Positions 1-8,061 are shown, counted from the stretch's first letter. The stretch is DNA of 10,634 bases from Mollicutes bacterium (GCA_004552445.1 SFOJ01000024.1:1-10634), one strand, 5' to 3'. Made by a program: numbers and translations. The notes: generated by a model from the letters alone, not told the origin.

Positions 1-1
1 A

Positions 2-88
2 GCTAGAAGTTTAGCAGGTTTTCAAGAGAGACTCGAAGTTGCCATTTTAGCTTATAATATGGCATATTGTCTAGAACGATTTAACTAG
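2..88 (+). CDS. C-terminal tail of a truncated-by-window ORF, possibly a transposase
   Basis: A plus-strand frame is open from base 2 and ends at TAG 86-88, giving 28 visible residues that end in EVAILAYNMAYCLERFN. The N-terminal part lies outside the window, so the true length is unknown. The aromatic, helical tail looks like the last helix of some DDE-type insertion-sequence transposases, and insertion sequences commonly flank polysaccharide loci in lactic acid bacteria. I cannot name the IS family. The frame is the only one pointing against the operon, and it stops 21 bases from the stop codon of the convergent glycosyltransferase gene. No terminal inverted repeat or target duplication can be recognised with one side missing. 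It could also be an ordinary host gene or a chance open frame. Confidence 0.4.
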   Translation, partial: ARSLAGFQERLEVAILAYNMAYCLERFN

Positions 89-109
89 CACCACGCGTAA
101 TTAAATATT

Positions 110-1339
110 TTATTTTACTATTTTACTAAACTGCATAAAATACTCTTTTTTAGTATGAACAAAAGAATTACTTCTTTTTTTACCCATTGTGCTCATTTTT
201 AATCTAAGACTTGAATCTATTGACACTTTTTTCAATGCCTGTGCTAAATTAGATTCAAACCTATTATTATTTTTTATTAATAATCCACTATTTCCTAAAA
301 CTTCCGGTATTCCTCCAACTTTAGAAGCAATAACTGGCACTCCCATAGAAATCGCCTCTAAAGCTACCATTCCAAAGGCTTCTTGTCTTGATGGTATAAC
401 AATACAATCAGATATTGAATATATGTTTCCTATTTTTTCATGATCTATATACCCAGTAAAAATAATTTTTTTCTGTAATTCTATGGGTAATTTTTTTTGA
501 ATGCTTTTTAGTTTCTGAACATATGTATTTTCATAATCTGAATCTCCCCATTTTTTACCTACAATTAAAATTTTTATATTTACTGATGATTCTAAGAAAT
601 TCAAAGAAGATAAAAATCTATCTAAGCCTTTATCTTTTGCAAATCGTCCAATATAGGTAAAAACAACATCGCTTTTAGTGATATTATATTTTTTTCTTAA
701 CACTTTTTTCTTTTTTTCATCAGCTAAGTGTAAATCGTCTTTTTTAATTGCATTATATAGTGTAACTGTATTTTTAGCGCCAAATGCTTTAAATCTCTCT
801 TCTAAATAATGACTAACTGTAATTATTCTAAATGATGAATCGATAATTCCATTTATCATATGCAAATTAGCCGGATGTAACAACGTTGAAAAAAAATTAC
901 TATTTTTTTCGGGCGGAGTTATATCATCATGAACATGGAAATACAATTTTTCATGTTTGATTTTTTTAACAATTGAATTAAAAACTTGCCTATTATCTTC
1001 AACTAATACGGCATCATAATAGTTGCTAATATAATTTTTAGTCAACGTTTGACTAAAATTCGAAATTGCTCGTCCTTTAGGAAGTCTAATTAAAACTTTA
1101 TTCAATAAGTTGTAAAAATTATCTCTCTTTTTATCCAATTGATATTTAACTACGAAAATTCTTGTATATTTATATTTCACATTTGATAATTTATGCGCAT
1201 TATCAATAGTATATAAGTCTATATCATATTTATGATGTACCTCATTTTCCTCAATTATGTATGTGACTAATTCTTCAACAGCTCCACCACTGACAGCTGG
1301 AATTGGAAAAATATTTGGGGAAAATATAGCTAATTTCAT
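110..1339 (-). CDS. Family 4 glycosyltransferase (GT-B fold), last gene of operon
   Basis: This 409-residue protein has the two-domain GT-B layout. The N-terminal acceptor domain carries SGGAVEE (residues 17-23) and HVHDD (135-139). The C-terminal nucleotide-sugar domain carries GRFAKDKG (231-238) and the EX7E motif E320-E328 in QEAFGMVALEAISMGVPV, followed by GGIPEVLG. These are hallmarks of retaining family-4 transferases acting at the inner face of the membrane. The sugar and linkage cannot be told from sequence. It starts at ATG 1339-1337 with a strong GGAAGG ribosome site nine bases upstream, 33 bases after the flippase gene. It differs in its acceptor domain from the EpsF-like pair at 6938-9150. 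Its position downstream of wzx suggests a late addition to the locus or a side-branch transferase (inference). The C-terminus looks complete despite the possible mobile element next to it. Confidence 0.9.
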   Translation of the reverse strand: MKLAIFSPNIFPIPAVSGGAVEELVTYIIEENEVHHKYDIDLYTIDNAHKLSNVKYKYTRIFVVKYQLDKKRDNFYNLLNKVLIRLPKGRAISNFSQTLTKNYISNYYDAVLVEDNRQVFNSIVKKIKHEKLYFHVHDDITPPEKNSNFFSTLLHPANLHMINGIIDSSFRIITVSHYLEERFKAFGAKNTVTLYNAIKKDDLHLADEKKKKVLRKKYNITKSDVVFTYIGRFAKDKGLDRFLSSLNFLESSVNIKILIVGKKWGDSDYENTYVQKLKSIQKKLPIELQKKIIFTGYIDHEKIGNIYSISDCIVIPSRQEAFGMVALEAISMGVPVIASKVGGIPEVLGNSGLLIKNNNRFESNLAQALKKVSIDSSLRLKMSTMGKKRSNSFVHTKKEYFMQFSKIVK

Positions 1340-1348
1340 ATTACATTA

Positions 1349-1354
1349 CCTTCC
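1349..1354 (-). promoter_or_regulatory. Strong Shine-Dalgarno site for the terminal glycosyltransferase
   Basis: GGAAGG on the minus strand lies nine bases before ATG 1339-1337 and is among the clearest ribosome sites in the operon. It supports this start over the out-of-frame ATG seven bases upstream. Confidence 0.75.
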
Positions 1355-1372
1355 AAAATTATAATTGTGTAT

Positions 1373-2812
1373 TTATTTTTTTATCAGTTTTTTTAAATAA
1401 TTGATTAAGAAAAATAGAGGCTTCAACTTCCAGATATAAGCTCCGCCTAAATATACAGTGGCGCCAATTATTATATCAATTATAATCTCCAAAATAGGCG
1501 ATAAATTTAACAAAGATATTGGTAAAACACATAATGTCATAATAATAGTTAAAACAAACGCTGGTCCTATATCTTTAAATTGTTCTAAATAAGGATAGTT
1601 TATAACCTTTTTATTAGGCAAAATATCTATTAGCATTTCAACAAAATTATTAATTGCCATCGATACTGCTACTGCCAACACACTAATTTTTATAGAAAAT
1701 ATCAAAAAGGCTAAATATATAGGCTTTTTTAATAATTCTAATTCTAAGAGAACGTCACTTCTTCCACTTGCCTTAAGAGCTTGCATGTTTGCATTGGATA
1801 TAGTACTGAAAGAAAAGGCAATACACAGGCACTGCATAAACGGAACAGAAGGGAGCCATTTAGAAGTAAGAAGTAATACAGTTATTGGTTTAGCAACTAC
1901 AGCCAAACCAAACATTAAAGGAAATATTATAAAAGATGACATTCTAAGAGATTCTCTAGTCACTTCCTTTAACTTAAATAAATCATCTGAATATTTTGAA
2001 AGAGCAGGAAATAAAACTGATGAAATAGTACCATCTACATTGTTTGAAATAAGCTCAGGAAAACGTGATCCTCTATTGTAATATGCCAAATCTGACGCAT
2101 TATAAAATCTTCCAATAATTAATGATCTTAATTGAAGAAAGAAAGTACCAGATAAATTTGCAGCCAATACTTTCCATCCATAATTCATAAGTGCTTTGGC
2201 CTCTTTAAATGAAAATTCTAATCGAGGTCTCCAAGGTATTTCGGCAAACAAAACAATCGTTTGAAGTAAAACAGACAATAAGTTTTGATAAACTAATGCC
2301 CAAACTCCCCATCCTATATATGCCAAAACAATACCCACTATGCCTGAAATAATTGTAGCAATAGAAGTAGAAAAAAATATTTTTTTAAACGCCATATGTC
2401 TAGAAACATATGCCATCTGAATAGAATTAAAAGCAGAAATTGGTAAACGTAGCCCCAAAACTTTTATAACCGGAATTAAATCTTCATTATGATAGAAATT
2501 TGCAATTAAACCTGCGCTAAGAAAAATAATTATATACAAGATAATTGAAAAAATAAAACTACATAAAAATAAGGTAGAGAAATCTAATTGTGACGTATTC
2601 TTTTTTTGAATTAGCGCTGAGCTAAAACCAGTAGTCACAAAAACTTCCATTATAATAATAAATACATTTACTAAAGAAATAATTCCATATTCTTTAGGGG
2701 ATAATAGTCTTGCTAATATTATTGAAATTGCAAAAGAAACAAGTTGACTTGTTATCTGTTCATTAAATTTCCAAAAAAAACCTGCAAAAAAACTATCTCT
2801 TTTATTATTCAT
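1373..2812 (-). CDS. wzx: Wzx-type polysaccharide repeat-unit flippase (MOP/PST superfamily)
   Basis: This 479-residue, strongly hydrophobic protein has roughly 12 to 14 membrane segments and the normal length for a flippase. The N-terminus is typical of WzxC-like Polysacc_synt_3 proteins: an amphipathic start, ILARLLSPKEYG (residues 32-43), then TGFSSALIQKK (61-71). A mid-protein GRFYNASDLAYYNRG segment is also characteristic. Members move undecaprenyl-diphosphate-linked oligosaccharides from the inner to the outer face of the cytoplasmic membrane. It follows the polymerase gene after 24 bases. The only upstream purine stretch is AAGATAAAA, a weak ribosome site, so translation may depend partly on coupling. 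Specificity for the repeat unit cannot be read from sequence. The flippase call is firm because soluble domains are absent and the family signature is clear. Confidence 0.9.
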   Translation of the reverse strand: MNNKRDSFFAGFFWKFNEQITSQLVSFAISIILARLLSPKEYGIISLVNVFIIIMEVFVTTGFSSALIQKKNTSQLDFSTLFLCSFIFSIILYIIIFLSAGLIANFYHNEDLIPVIKVLGLRLPISAFNSIQMAYVSRHMAFKKIFFSTSIATIISGIVGIVLAYIGWGVWALVYQNLLSVLLQTIVLFAEIPWRPRLEFSFKEAKALMNYGWKVLAANLSGTFFLQLRSLIIGRFYNASDLAYYNRGSRFPELISNNVDGTISSVLFPALSKYSDDLFKLKEVTRESLRMSSFIIFPLMFGLAVVAKPITVLLLTSKWLPSVPFMQCLCIAFSFSTISNANMQALKASGRSDVLLELELLKKPIYLAFLIFSIKISVLAVAVSMAINNFVEMLIDILPNKKVINYPYLEQFKDIGPAFVLTIIMTLCVLPISLLNLSPILEIIIDIIIGATVYLGGAYIWKLKPLFFLINYLKKLIKK

Positions 2813-2836
2813 TTTTATCTTATCATTTCATCTAAA

Positions 2837-3997
2837 TTACTCTAACTTTACGACCTTCGACTGTTTTACTTGAGATCGCATTACACAATACAATGCTATT
2901 GCCGGTATTATTGATACATATTCCACAAGATTAAGAAGCATAAATGCAAAGATTATTGCAATAGTAAAATTATTTCCAGTATCAATTGATGTTTTAATTA
3001 TATAAGAACAAATGCTTAAGTATATTATCAAACATATTAAACCTAATCTGATGCCCAAATATAAATACCCATTATCAATTGCACTTATGTGTTCCCCAAA
3101 CCCATTTATGTAATTCACATCAAAGTTAATAGGTAGCGTGTGCACTCCATAATTAGTTAAATAAAACTTTAATATGTCCATTCTACTTGAAGTTATTGAA
3201 TTAACTAAATTATAGATTGGATCAGTAGTTTTTAACCAATAGACGATGCAATACGAAATAATACAAAAAATTTCAGGCATTAGTATTATCATGTATTTTA
3301 CTATTTTATTATTAAAATGTATTTTGATTTTTCGAGGAGTTACTTTGTAAATTAATAAGGAGAATAAACAAGCTAAAAATAATGTAATAGCTTCCCCACG
3401 AGCATCAGTTAGATTTCCCATAAATATATCTAATATTAAAATACACAATAATTCTATATACGTTATTTTATTTTTTCTAATAATTAACCACTCAAGTCCT
3501 ATAATCATAATAGAATACATAGCATAAGTAGGATAATTAAATCCAAAGGTTTCTCTAAGTCTTAAACTAAGAGCATCTCTAGCTACACTCATATTAGGGA
3601 AAAATCCTATCTTTCCAAGATAAAAAATTCCCAAAAAAGAAAATATCTTTAAATAAATATCTCTTTTGAATAAATCAATATAGTTTATACTTCGAGCTGC
3701 TAAAAAGAAAACTGTAAATAAAAGTAAATTCATTTCCCTCGTAACAGCAGTTACATATATTAAATATAAAACTATTCCTAATGCTATAATGAAATTATTT
3801 TTCTTGGGTTTACTTTGTAAATAAATAAAATATAGAATTATAAATGAAAATATTTCATCTAATAAATAAATTTTTTGAAAAATTGGATACATAGTACCTA
3901 ATTGTGTCCAATTTAACATAGTTAAAACACCATAGGTTACATAAACAATCTTAAATAGCTTACTTATCAGAGAAGTTTCATTATCATTAAATTTCAT
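2837..3997 (-). CDS. wzy: Wzy-type polysaccharide polymerase (O-antigen ligase-like membrane protein)
   Basis: This 386-residue integral membrane protein has about ten or more hydrophobic segments and sits just before the flippase gene. It shows the scattered motif pattern of Gram-positive Wzy proteins: RLRETFGFNYPTYAMY (residues 146-161, at the place of the usual R...GF.HPN segment), TDARGEA (197-203), SSRMDI (270-275) and IDNGYLYLGIRLGL (307-320). The arginines in the first three and the aspartate of the last correspond to commonly conserved loop residues. Wzy joins repeat units at the outer face of the membrane and sets the inter-repeat linkage. Wzy proteins share little identity, so the call rests on topology, motif order and context. 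ATG 3997-3995 follows the preceding stop after four bases, with a poor ribosome site, which suggests translational coupling. The gene is very AT-rich. Confidence 0.85.
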   Translation of the reverse strand: MKFNDNETSLISKLFKIVYVTYGVLTMLNWTQLGTMYPIFQKIYLLDEIFSFIILYFIYLQSKPKKNNFIIALGIVLYLIYVTAVTREMNLLLFTVFFLAARSINYIDLFKRDIYLKIFSFLGIFYLGKIGFFPNMSVARDALSLRLRETFGFNYPTYAMYSIMIIGLEWLIIRKNKITYIELLCILILDIFMGNLTDARGEAITLFLACLFSLLIYKVTPRKIKIHFNNKIVKYMIILMPEIFCIISYCIVYWLKTTDPIYNLVNSITSSRMDILKFYLTNYGVHTLPINFDVNYINGFGEHISAIDNGYLYLGIRLGLICLIIYLSICSYIIKTSIDTGNNFTIAIIFAFMLLNLVEYVSIIPAIALYCVMRSQVKQSKVVKLE

Positions 3998-4001
3998 CGA
4001 T

Positions 4002-4976
4002 TCACTTCGTTCTTATACTATAATTATGAATTTTAGCAACTATATCTATATTTATTATTCCCAGTACATTTTTAACAAAAAGTTTTAAATTCTTGCAATC
4101 ACTTACTGTGACGTATTTTCTAAAATCATGTTGCAAATTTTGTTTTATATCTTTGGAAATCTTATATTTAGATATAATTTCAATTATCCAATTTTTGTAA
4201 TCCTCGATAGATTGGAAATATAATTCTTTATCTTTATTCTTAAAAAAATATATTCTCTGTTTTTTATAAGCAACAGTATCAAATATTTTCTTTTTATTTA
4301 TTTTACTGTTCATGATACTCCCCTTTCTTTGCACATAATTATACAAAGGAGCATCTATCAACGAAACTTTTTTTACTGACCAAAACAATGGCACTGCTAT
4401 AAATTGATCTTCATACAACCTACCTTTAGAATATTTTATATTTGCAAATAATTTTCGTTTATATAATTTATTCCAGGCAACTATACTAATAGTCGGATTC
4501 CTACTATAAATACTTTCAATAAGTTTTTTCCCAGATATGTATTTTAATTTTTCATTATTAAATTTTTCTATTTGAATCTTTTGCCCATTTTCATCTGTTA
4601 TGAAATATTCACACATAGATACATCTGAATTATATTTAACTATATTTTTATATAATTTCTGTAAATATTCTTTTTCTATAAAATCATCACTATCAATAAA
4701 GCAAATATATTTACCGGTAGCATATTTTATACCAGCATTACGTGCATCTGACAGCCCACCATTTTTTTTATTTATAACTTTTACTCGATCGTCAATCTTA
4801 GTATATTGTAAGCAAATATCAAGGCTACCATCCGTAGAGCCGTCATTTACTAGGAGCACTTCAAAATTACTAAAGGATTGAGATATAATACTCTCAATAC
4901 ATTTTTTTAAAAATTTTTCAACATTGAAAACTGGAACTACTATAGAAATTTCTGGATTGCTTTTTATACTCTTCAT
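4002..4976 (-). CDS. Family 2 glycosyltransferase (GT-A fold)
   Basis: This protein of 324 residues, counted from ATG 4976-4974, has an N-terminal GT-A domain. Its motifs are SIVVPVFN (residues 11-18), NDGS (44-47), NGGLSDARN (72-80) and the metal- and nucleotide-binding DSDD (95-98). WNKLYKRKLF (168-177) and the probable catalytic-base pair E189-D190 follow. This is the arrangement of inverting family-2 transferases using UDP- or dTDP-sugars in the cytoplasm. An in-frame TTG at 4985-4983 would add three residues. I prefer the ATG because the added residues MRI are not family-like and neither start has a good ribosome site. It follows another family-2 gene after 12 bases and precedes the polymerase gene by four. 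The C-terminal 100 or so residues are basic and variable, as usual for acceptor-binding regions. Confidence 0.9.
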   Translation of the reverse strand: MKSIKSNPEISIVVPVFNVEKFLKKCIESIISQSFSNFEVLLVNDGSTDGSLDICLQYTKIDDRVKVINKKNGGLSDARNAGIKYATGKYICFIDSDDFIEKEYLQKLYKNIVKYNSDVSMCEYFITDENGQKIQIEKFNNEKLKYISGKKLIESIYSRNPTISIVAWNKLYKRKLFANIKYSKGRLYEDQFIAVPLFWSVKKVSLIDAPLYNYVQRKGSIMNSKINKKKIFDTVAYKKQRIYFFKNKDKELYFQSIEDYKNWIIEIISKYKISKDIKQNLQHDFRKYVTVSDCKNLKLFVKNVLGIINIDIVAKIHNYSIRTK

Positions 4977-4988
4977 TATTCTCAAAAA

Positions 4989-5948
4989 TCAAAAAACGTG
5001 CTTCAGCTTATAAAAAATATAAGTAGAATACATAAGGTTATGCTTTAACAAAAAATATACTATTTTTTGTTTCCTATTATAAATTTTAACCAAATCAAGT
5101 TTGTTAAATTCTTTATCCTCTATTACATTCTTCCATGCATTCTTAAATGCCTTAAATCTGCAAGATTCAGTAGCTAATACTATTAGAACAGATCTCATAT
5201 ACATAAAGGCCCAATAATTTTCATATTTATAATGAAAAACATCATCTAGGTTATCAATAAAACTTATATTCATTTTCCAAAAATTTTTATAATTCTTTCT
5301 AGATAACGTATTAGGAATAATTGAATTATTATATCCCACAAATGAAATGACTTTTATCTCATTACAATATTTCATATATGTGAAGTTAAATATTACATCT
5401 TCTCCTAAAGTTACATTTTCATCAAATAGAATATGATGTTTTTTAATAATGCTAAATTTAAATAATTTAGTATAAGGAACACCAACATATTGAAAAGATT
5501 GTTCATTAAATAAATATTCTTCTAAATTACCTTGAGAAATTACTTGGTTCTTAGGTTGTATATCTTCAATTTCTTTACCGTTCTTAATTTTTCTAAATCC
5601 ACTAATTACTAAATCATATTTTTTATATTGTAATAGTCTTTCAATATAATTAGCATCAATAAAATCATCACCATCTATAAAGACAACGTATTCACCGCCT
5701 TTAAATTTGTGTAATCCGTAATTTCTAGCAGAAGAAACTCCCCCATTTTCTTTATAAAAATATTGAAATCTTTTATCTTTTTCACAAAAAGTCTGGCATA
5801 TTGTTCCAGATCTATCCACAGAACCATCATCTATCACAATTACTTCAATATCTTTATAACTTTGTTGTCTTACACTTGATAAACATTCAGCAATTTGAGC
5901 TTCCTTGTTATAGACAGTTACTATTATTCCGATTTTAGTATTTTTCAT
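4989..5948 (-). CDS. Family 2 glycosyltransferase (GT-A fold)
   Basis: This 319-residue protein has a canonical N-terminal GT-A domain. IGIIVTVYN (residues 6-14) begins the nucleotide fold. DDGS (40-43), NGGVSSARN (68-76) and DGDD (92-95, the DXD metal motif) follow, and LGED with E183-D184 gives the likely catalytic base. An inverting transfer from a nucleotide sugar to the growing lipid-linked oligosaccharide is expected. The substrate is not predictable. The start ATG 5948-5946 overlaps the upstream TGA stop (5947-5945) in an ATGA junction, and no clear ribosome site precedes it, so its translation is probably coupled to the DUF6625 gene. It shares the fold and motif spacing with the next gene but is clearly diverged from it in the C-terminal half, so this is not a recent duplication. 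Confidence 0.9.
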   Translation of the reverse strand: MKNTKIGIIVTVYNKEAQIAECLSSVRQQSYKDIEVIVIDDGSVDRSGTICQTFCEKDKRFQYFYKENGGVSSARNYGLHKFKGGEYVVFIDGDDFIDANYIERLLQYKKYDLVISGFRKIKNGKEIEDIQPKNQVISQGNLEEYLFNEQSFQYVGVPYTKLFKFSIIKKHHILFDENVTLGEDVIFNFTYMKYCNEIKVISFVGYNNSIIPNTLSRKNYKNFWKMNISFIDNLDDVFHYKYENYWAFMYMRSVLIVLATESCRFKAFKNAWKNVIEDKEFNKLDLVKIYNRKQKIVYFLLKHNLMYSTYIFYKLKHVF

Positions 5949-6922
5949 TTTTTATCTAAAACTTTTCTATAATATTTTCTGAAGAATGAACGATAAATAT
6001 GTTGTTGCAATGAATGATGCTTTTTATTCTTTATAAATTCAATTTTTTTTCTTTTATTCCAATAAGGATATTCCATTTTAATTTTTTGATTCAAAAGAGT
6101 CGGCTTATATTCAGTATCTGTTAAAATTTTATTCGGTATAATCAAAAAGCTTTTAAAATTTGTTTTACTATTACATATCTCCAATGGTCTTTTTTGAAAG
6201 TGGGCATATGCAACTTCTTCTTCAAAAATGTTTTTATTCCTCAAATAATAATATTTTAATTTACCGTTTTTCCATTCAAATAAGCCAGCATATGTTTGCT
6301 TTTGTTTCCCTATTAAGAAGAAATTATATTTTGTATAATCTATATCTGCAAAATCAATAGAATGATAACATCGTAGTCCACTTAATTCTGCTATCTTTTT
6401 AAGTCCTCCATTCTCATCAAAATGACAAGCATACGGTGTCTTAAAAGCCTCATCATATCTATATACTGAAGAATGATGTTTAATTTTCCAAATACTATTG
6501 CAAAATTCATTATTTCTAATTAAAGTTAAATGACCAAAATCATATATTTTATCATATTCTTTCAATACTTTTGGCGTTATAAATTTATTAAGATCGCCAA
6601 AAATCAAATCTACATCACAAAATCCCCAAAATTTATAATTCTTAATAAATTCTTGTAAAGCACAACCAAATAGAGGTCTATAATCACATAATTTGTATGG
6701 AGTATCCAACGTGATTTTAAAACTAACTTTTGACTGAAGTAAATTCTTAAATTGGTTGAAACTCATATTTATAAAATGAACATTATTAATACTTTGACGT
6801 TCATTATCAGTGAAAATTAAAAAATCAAAATTGGGATTTGCTAGCGCAGATTTTAACCAATAATCAAAATAATTAGGAAATTTCCCAAAATAAGGAATTA
6901 TTAAAGCTACATTTTTTGACAT
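5945..6922 (-). CDS. DUF6625-family putative glycosyltransferase
   Basis: This 325-residue soluble protein has no signal peptide or membrane segment. It begins with a nucleotide-fold-like strand, VALIIPYFGKFPNYFDYW (residues 5-22). It then carries YKLCDYRPLFG (76-86), WGFCDVDLIFGDL (99-111) with a DXD-like DVD at 103-105, GHLTLIRN (130-137) and YAHFQKR (239-245). I recognise this pattern as the DUF6625 family seen in capsule and exopolysaccharide clusters. The DXD-like motif and the location among transferases make a metal-dependent GT-A type glycosyltransferase likely, but activity is inferred. ATG 6922-6920 has a strong AAAGGAAA ribosome site, 15 bases after the upstream stop. The last bases overlap the next gene. 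The basic, lysine-rich C-terminus could aid membrane association. Confidence 0.8.
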   Translation of the reverse strand: MSKNVALIIPYFGKFPNYFDYWLKSALANPNFDFLIFTDNERQSINNVHFINMSFNQFKNLLQSKVSFKITLDTPYKLCDYRPLFGCALQEFIKNYKFWGFCDVDLIFGDLNKFITPKVLKEYDKIYDFGHLTLIRNNEFCNSIWKIKHHSSVYRYDEAFKTPYACHFDENGGLKKIAELSGLRCYHSIDFADIDYTKYNFFLIGKQKQTYAGLFEWKNGKLKYYYLRNKNIFEEEVAYAHFQKRPLEICNSKTNFKSFLIIPNKILTDTEYKPTLLNQKIKMEYPYWNKRKKIEFIKNKKHHSLQQHIYRSFFRKYYRKVLDKK

Positions 6923-6926
6923 AAAG

Positions 6927-6934
6927 TTTCCTTT
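6927..6934 (-). promoter_or_regulatory. Shine-Dalgarno site for the DUF6625 gene
   Basis: AAAGGAAA on the minus strand ends four bases before ATG 6922-6920. It fixes the start and makes this gene a point of fresh ribosome entry within the operon, unlike the gene that follows it. Confidence 0.65.
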
Positions 6935-6937
6935 TAA

Positions 6938-8059
6938 TCATAAACCTAAAATATTTTGTACACGAGCTGCTTCAGTTTGGATATCATAATTATTCTTTTT
7001 AAAATTATGATATACTGTTTCACAATTTATTCTTGTCGCGTTTTTAGATATCTTCCAAATCTTATTTGCCCAGATTTTAGGGCCTAGAGATAAAGGAAGT
7101 GTATAAAAATTATCATTCATTCTTATTTCAGCTTCACTTACTTTATCTGATGATACAATAGTTACTCCATTCGCTTGTGCTTCTAACAAAGCAACACTTA
7201 GTCCCTCAAATAAAGACGGGAAAGCAAAAATATCAAAGACGCTATACCAAGCCGCCATATTTCTTTGATAGCCAACAAATATCACGTCATTATAAATATT
7301 CAGGCGTTTTGCCTTATTTATCAGCTGTTCTTTATCATCACCTTCACCAATTAAGATTAATTTAGACTGTGGAATTTTCTTTTTTATCTCTTCAAAAACA
7401 TCAAGTAAAAAAATTTGATTTTTTTGAAAATTCAGCCTACCTACATTACCTAATATAAAATATCCCTTTAACTTATATTTGTTTTTTATTTTCTCACTTG
7501 CTATTTTGTTATATGAATATTTATCAACATTAATTGCATTTTTAATTATAGTAATTTTATCCTCTAATTTTTTAGGATACATCCACTTAGCTGCAACTTG
7601 AGAACATGCCCAAAAATCCGTAGCATATTTTTCAATATTAGTTTTATGATGATTATGCTGTAATTGTTTTATTAAACCTTTAATTCCTTTTTCAGTCATT
7701 TTAGAATTATGGCTATGAATAATTATTCTAGAAATGTTATATTTTTTAGCTAATTTCAAAGCATCAATGTTGGCTAAATCACTTGTATTAAACCACAAAC
7801 AATTATATTTAGTTCCCACTTGAGAAAAAATATCATTCAATTGTTTAAAATATTTCAAGGGATTTTTTCCTCTACGCGCTGTATGATAAACTTTGCTACC
7901 ATTTTGTACAAAGTAATCTTCATATGCCATTTTTGCAGGTGAATTGCAAATAAAGTCCATATGAATCTTTGTTTTATCAAAGCAACCATAGTAATTTTTT
8001 ATTACACTTTCAATCCCGCCTGCGACACTACTTAATCCTGTTACTAGTATTTTATACAT
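6938..8059 (-). CDS. EpsF-like family 4 glycosyltransferase (GT-B fold)
   Basis: This 373-residue protein has a GT-B arrangement. A glycine-rich acceptor-domain start, GLSSVAGGIE (residues 8-17), is followed by HSHNS (115-119), NAINVDKY (174-181), GRLNFQKNQ (208-216), IGEGDDKE (237-244) and EX7E at E285-E293 within FEGLSVALLEAQANG. Use of EAQANG after the second glutamate, and NAI-D-YN after the linker, is typical of the EpsF-like subgroup of retaining family-4 transferases. The neighbouring protein encoded at 8062-9150 shares these signatures. The sugar donor is unknown. The start ATG 8059-8057 lies two bases after the previous stop and its GAGGAAA ribosome site is inside the last codons of that gene, so the two are translationally linked. 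Confidence 0.9.
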   Translation of the reverse strand: MYKILVTGLSSVAGGIESVIKNYYGCFDKTKIHMDFICNSPAKMAYEDYFVQNGSKVYHTARRGKNPLKYFKQLNDIFSQVGTKYNCLWFNTSDLANIDALKLAKKYNISRIIIHSHNSKMTEKGIKGLIKQLQHNHHKTNIEKYATDFWACSQVAAKWMYPKKLEDKITIIKNAINVDKYSYNKIASEKIKNKYKLKGYFILGNVGRLNFQKNQIFLLDVFEEIKKKIPQSKLILIGEGDDKEQLINKAKRLNIYNDVIFVGYQRNMAAWYSVFDIFAFPSLFEGLSVALLEAQANGVTIVSSDKVSEAEIRMNDNFYTLPLSLGPKIWANKIWKISKNATRINCETVYHNFKKNNYDIQTEAARVQNILGL

Positions 8060-8061
8060 AA

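Noticed and set aside
89..130. Possible bidirectional terminator between the convergent genes (ACGCGT palindrome and T-rich tract)
   Set aside because: The only palindromes are very short (ACGCGT, AAATATTT) and no stable stem followed by a T-run is present.
189..443. Plus-strand open frame inside the terminal glycosyltransferase gene
   Set aside because: It lies wholly antisense to a gene with clear family-4 motifs and its product resembles no recognisable protein.
1340..1372. Possible internal promoter before the last glycosyltransferase
   Set aside because: AT-rich sequence gives TATAAT-like strings by chance everywhere here, and the gap shows no paired -35 and -10 elements.
1785..2081. 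Plus-strand open frame of 98 codons inside the flippase gene
   Set aside because: It is antisense to a well-supported membrane protein and has no ribosome site or recognisable domain.
4600..4881. Plus-strand open frame inside a family-2 transferase gene
   Set aside because: It is a shadow of the strand coding for the DSDD and NGGLSDARN motifs.
4983..4985. TTG as start codon of the second family-2 transferase
   Set aside because: ATG at 4976-4974 is in frame nine bases later, and the TTG has no ribosome site of its own, lying only three bases after the previous stop.
6160..7365. Two short plus-strand frames (6160-6360 and 7177-7365)
   Set aside because: Both are antisense to well-supported genes, short, and have no recognisable product.
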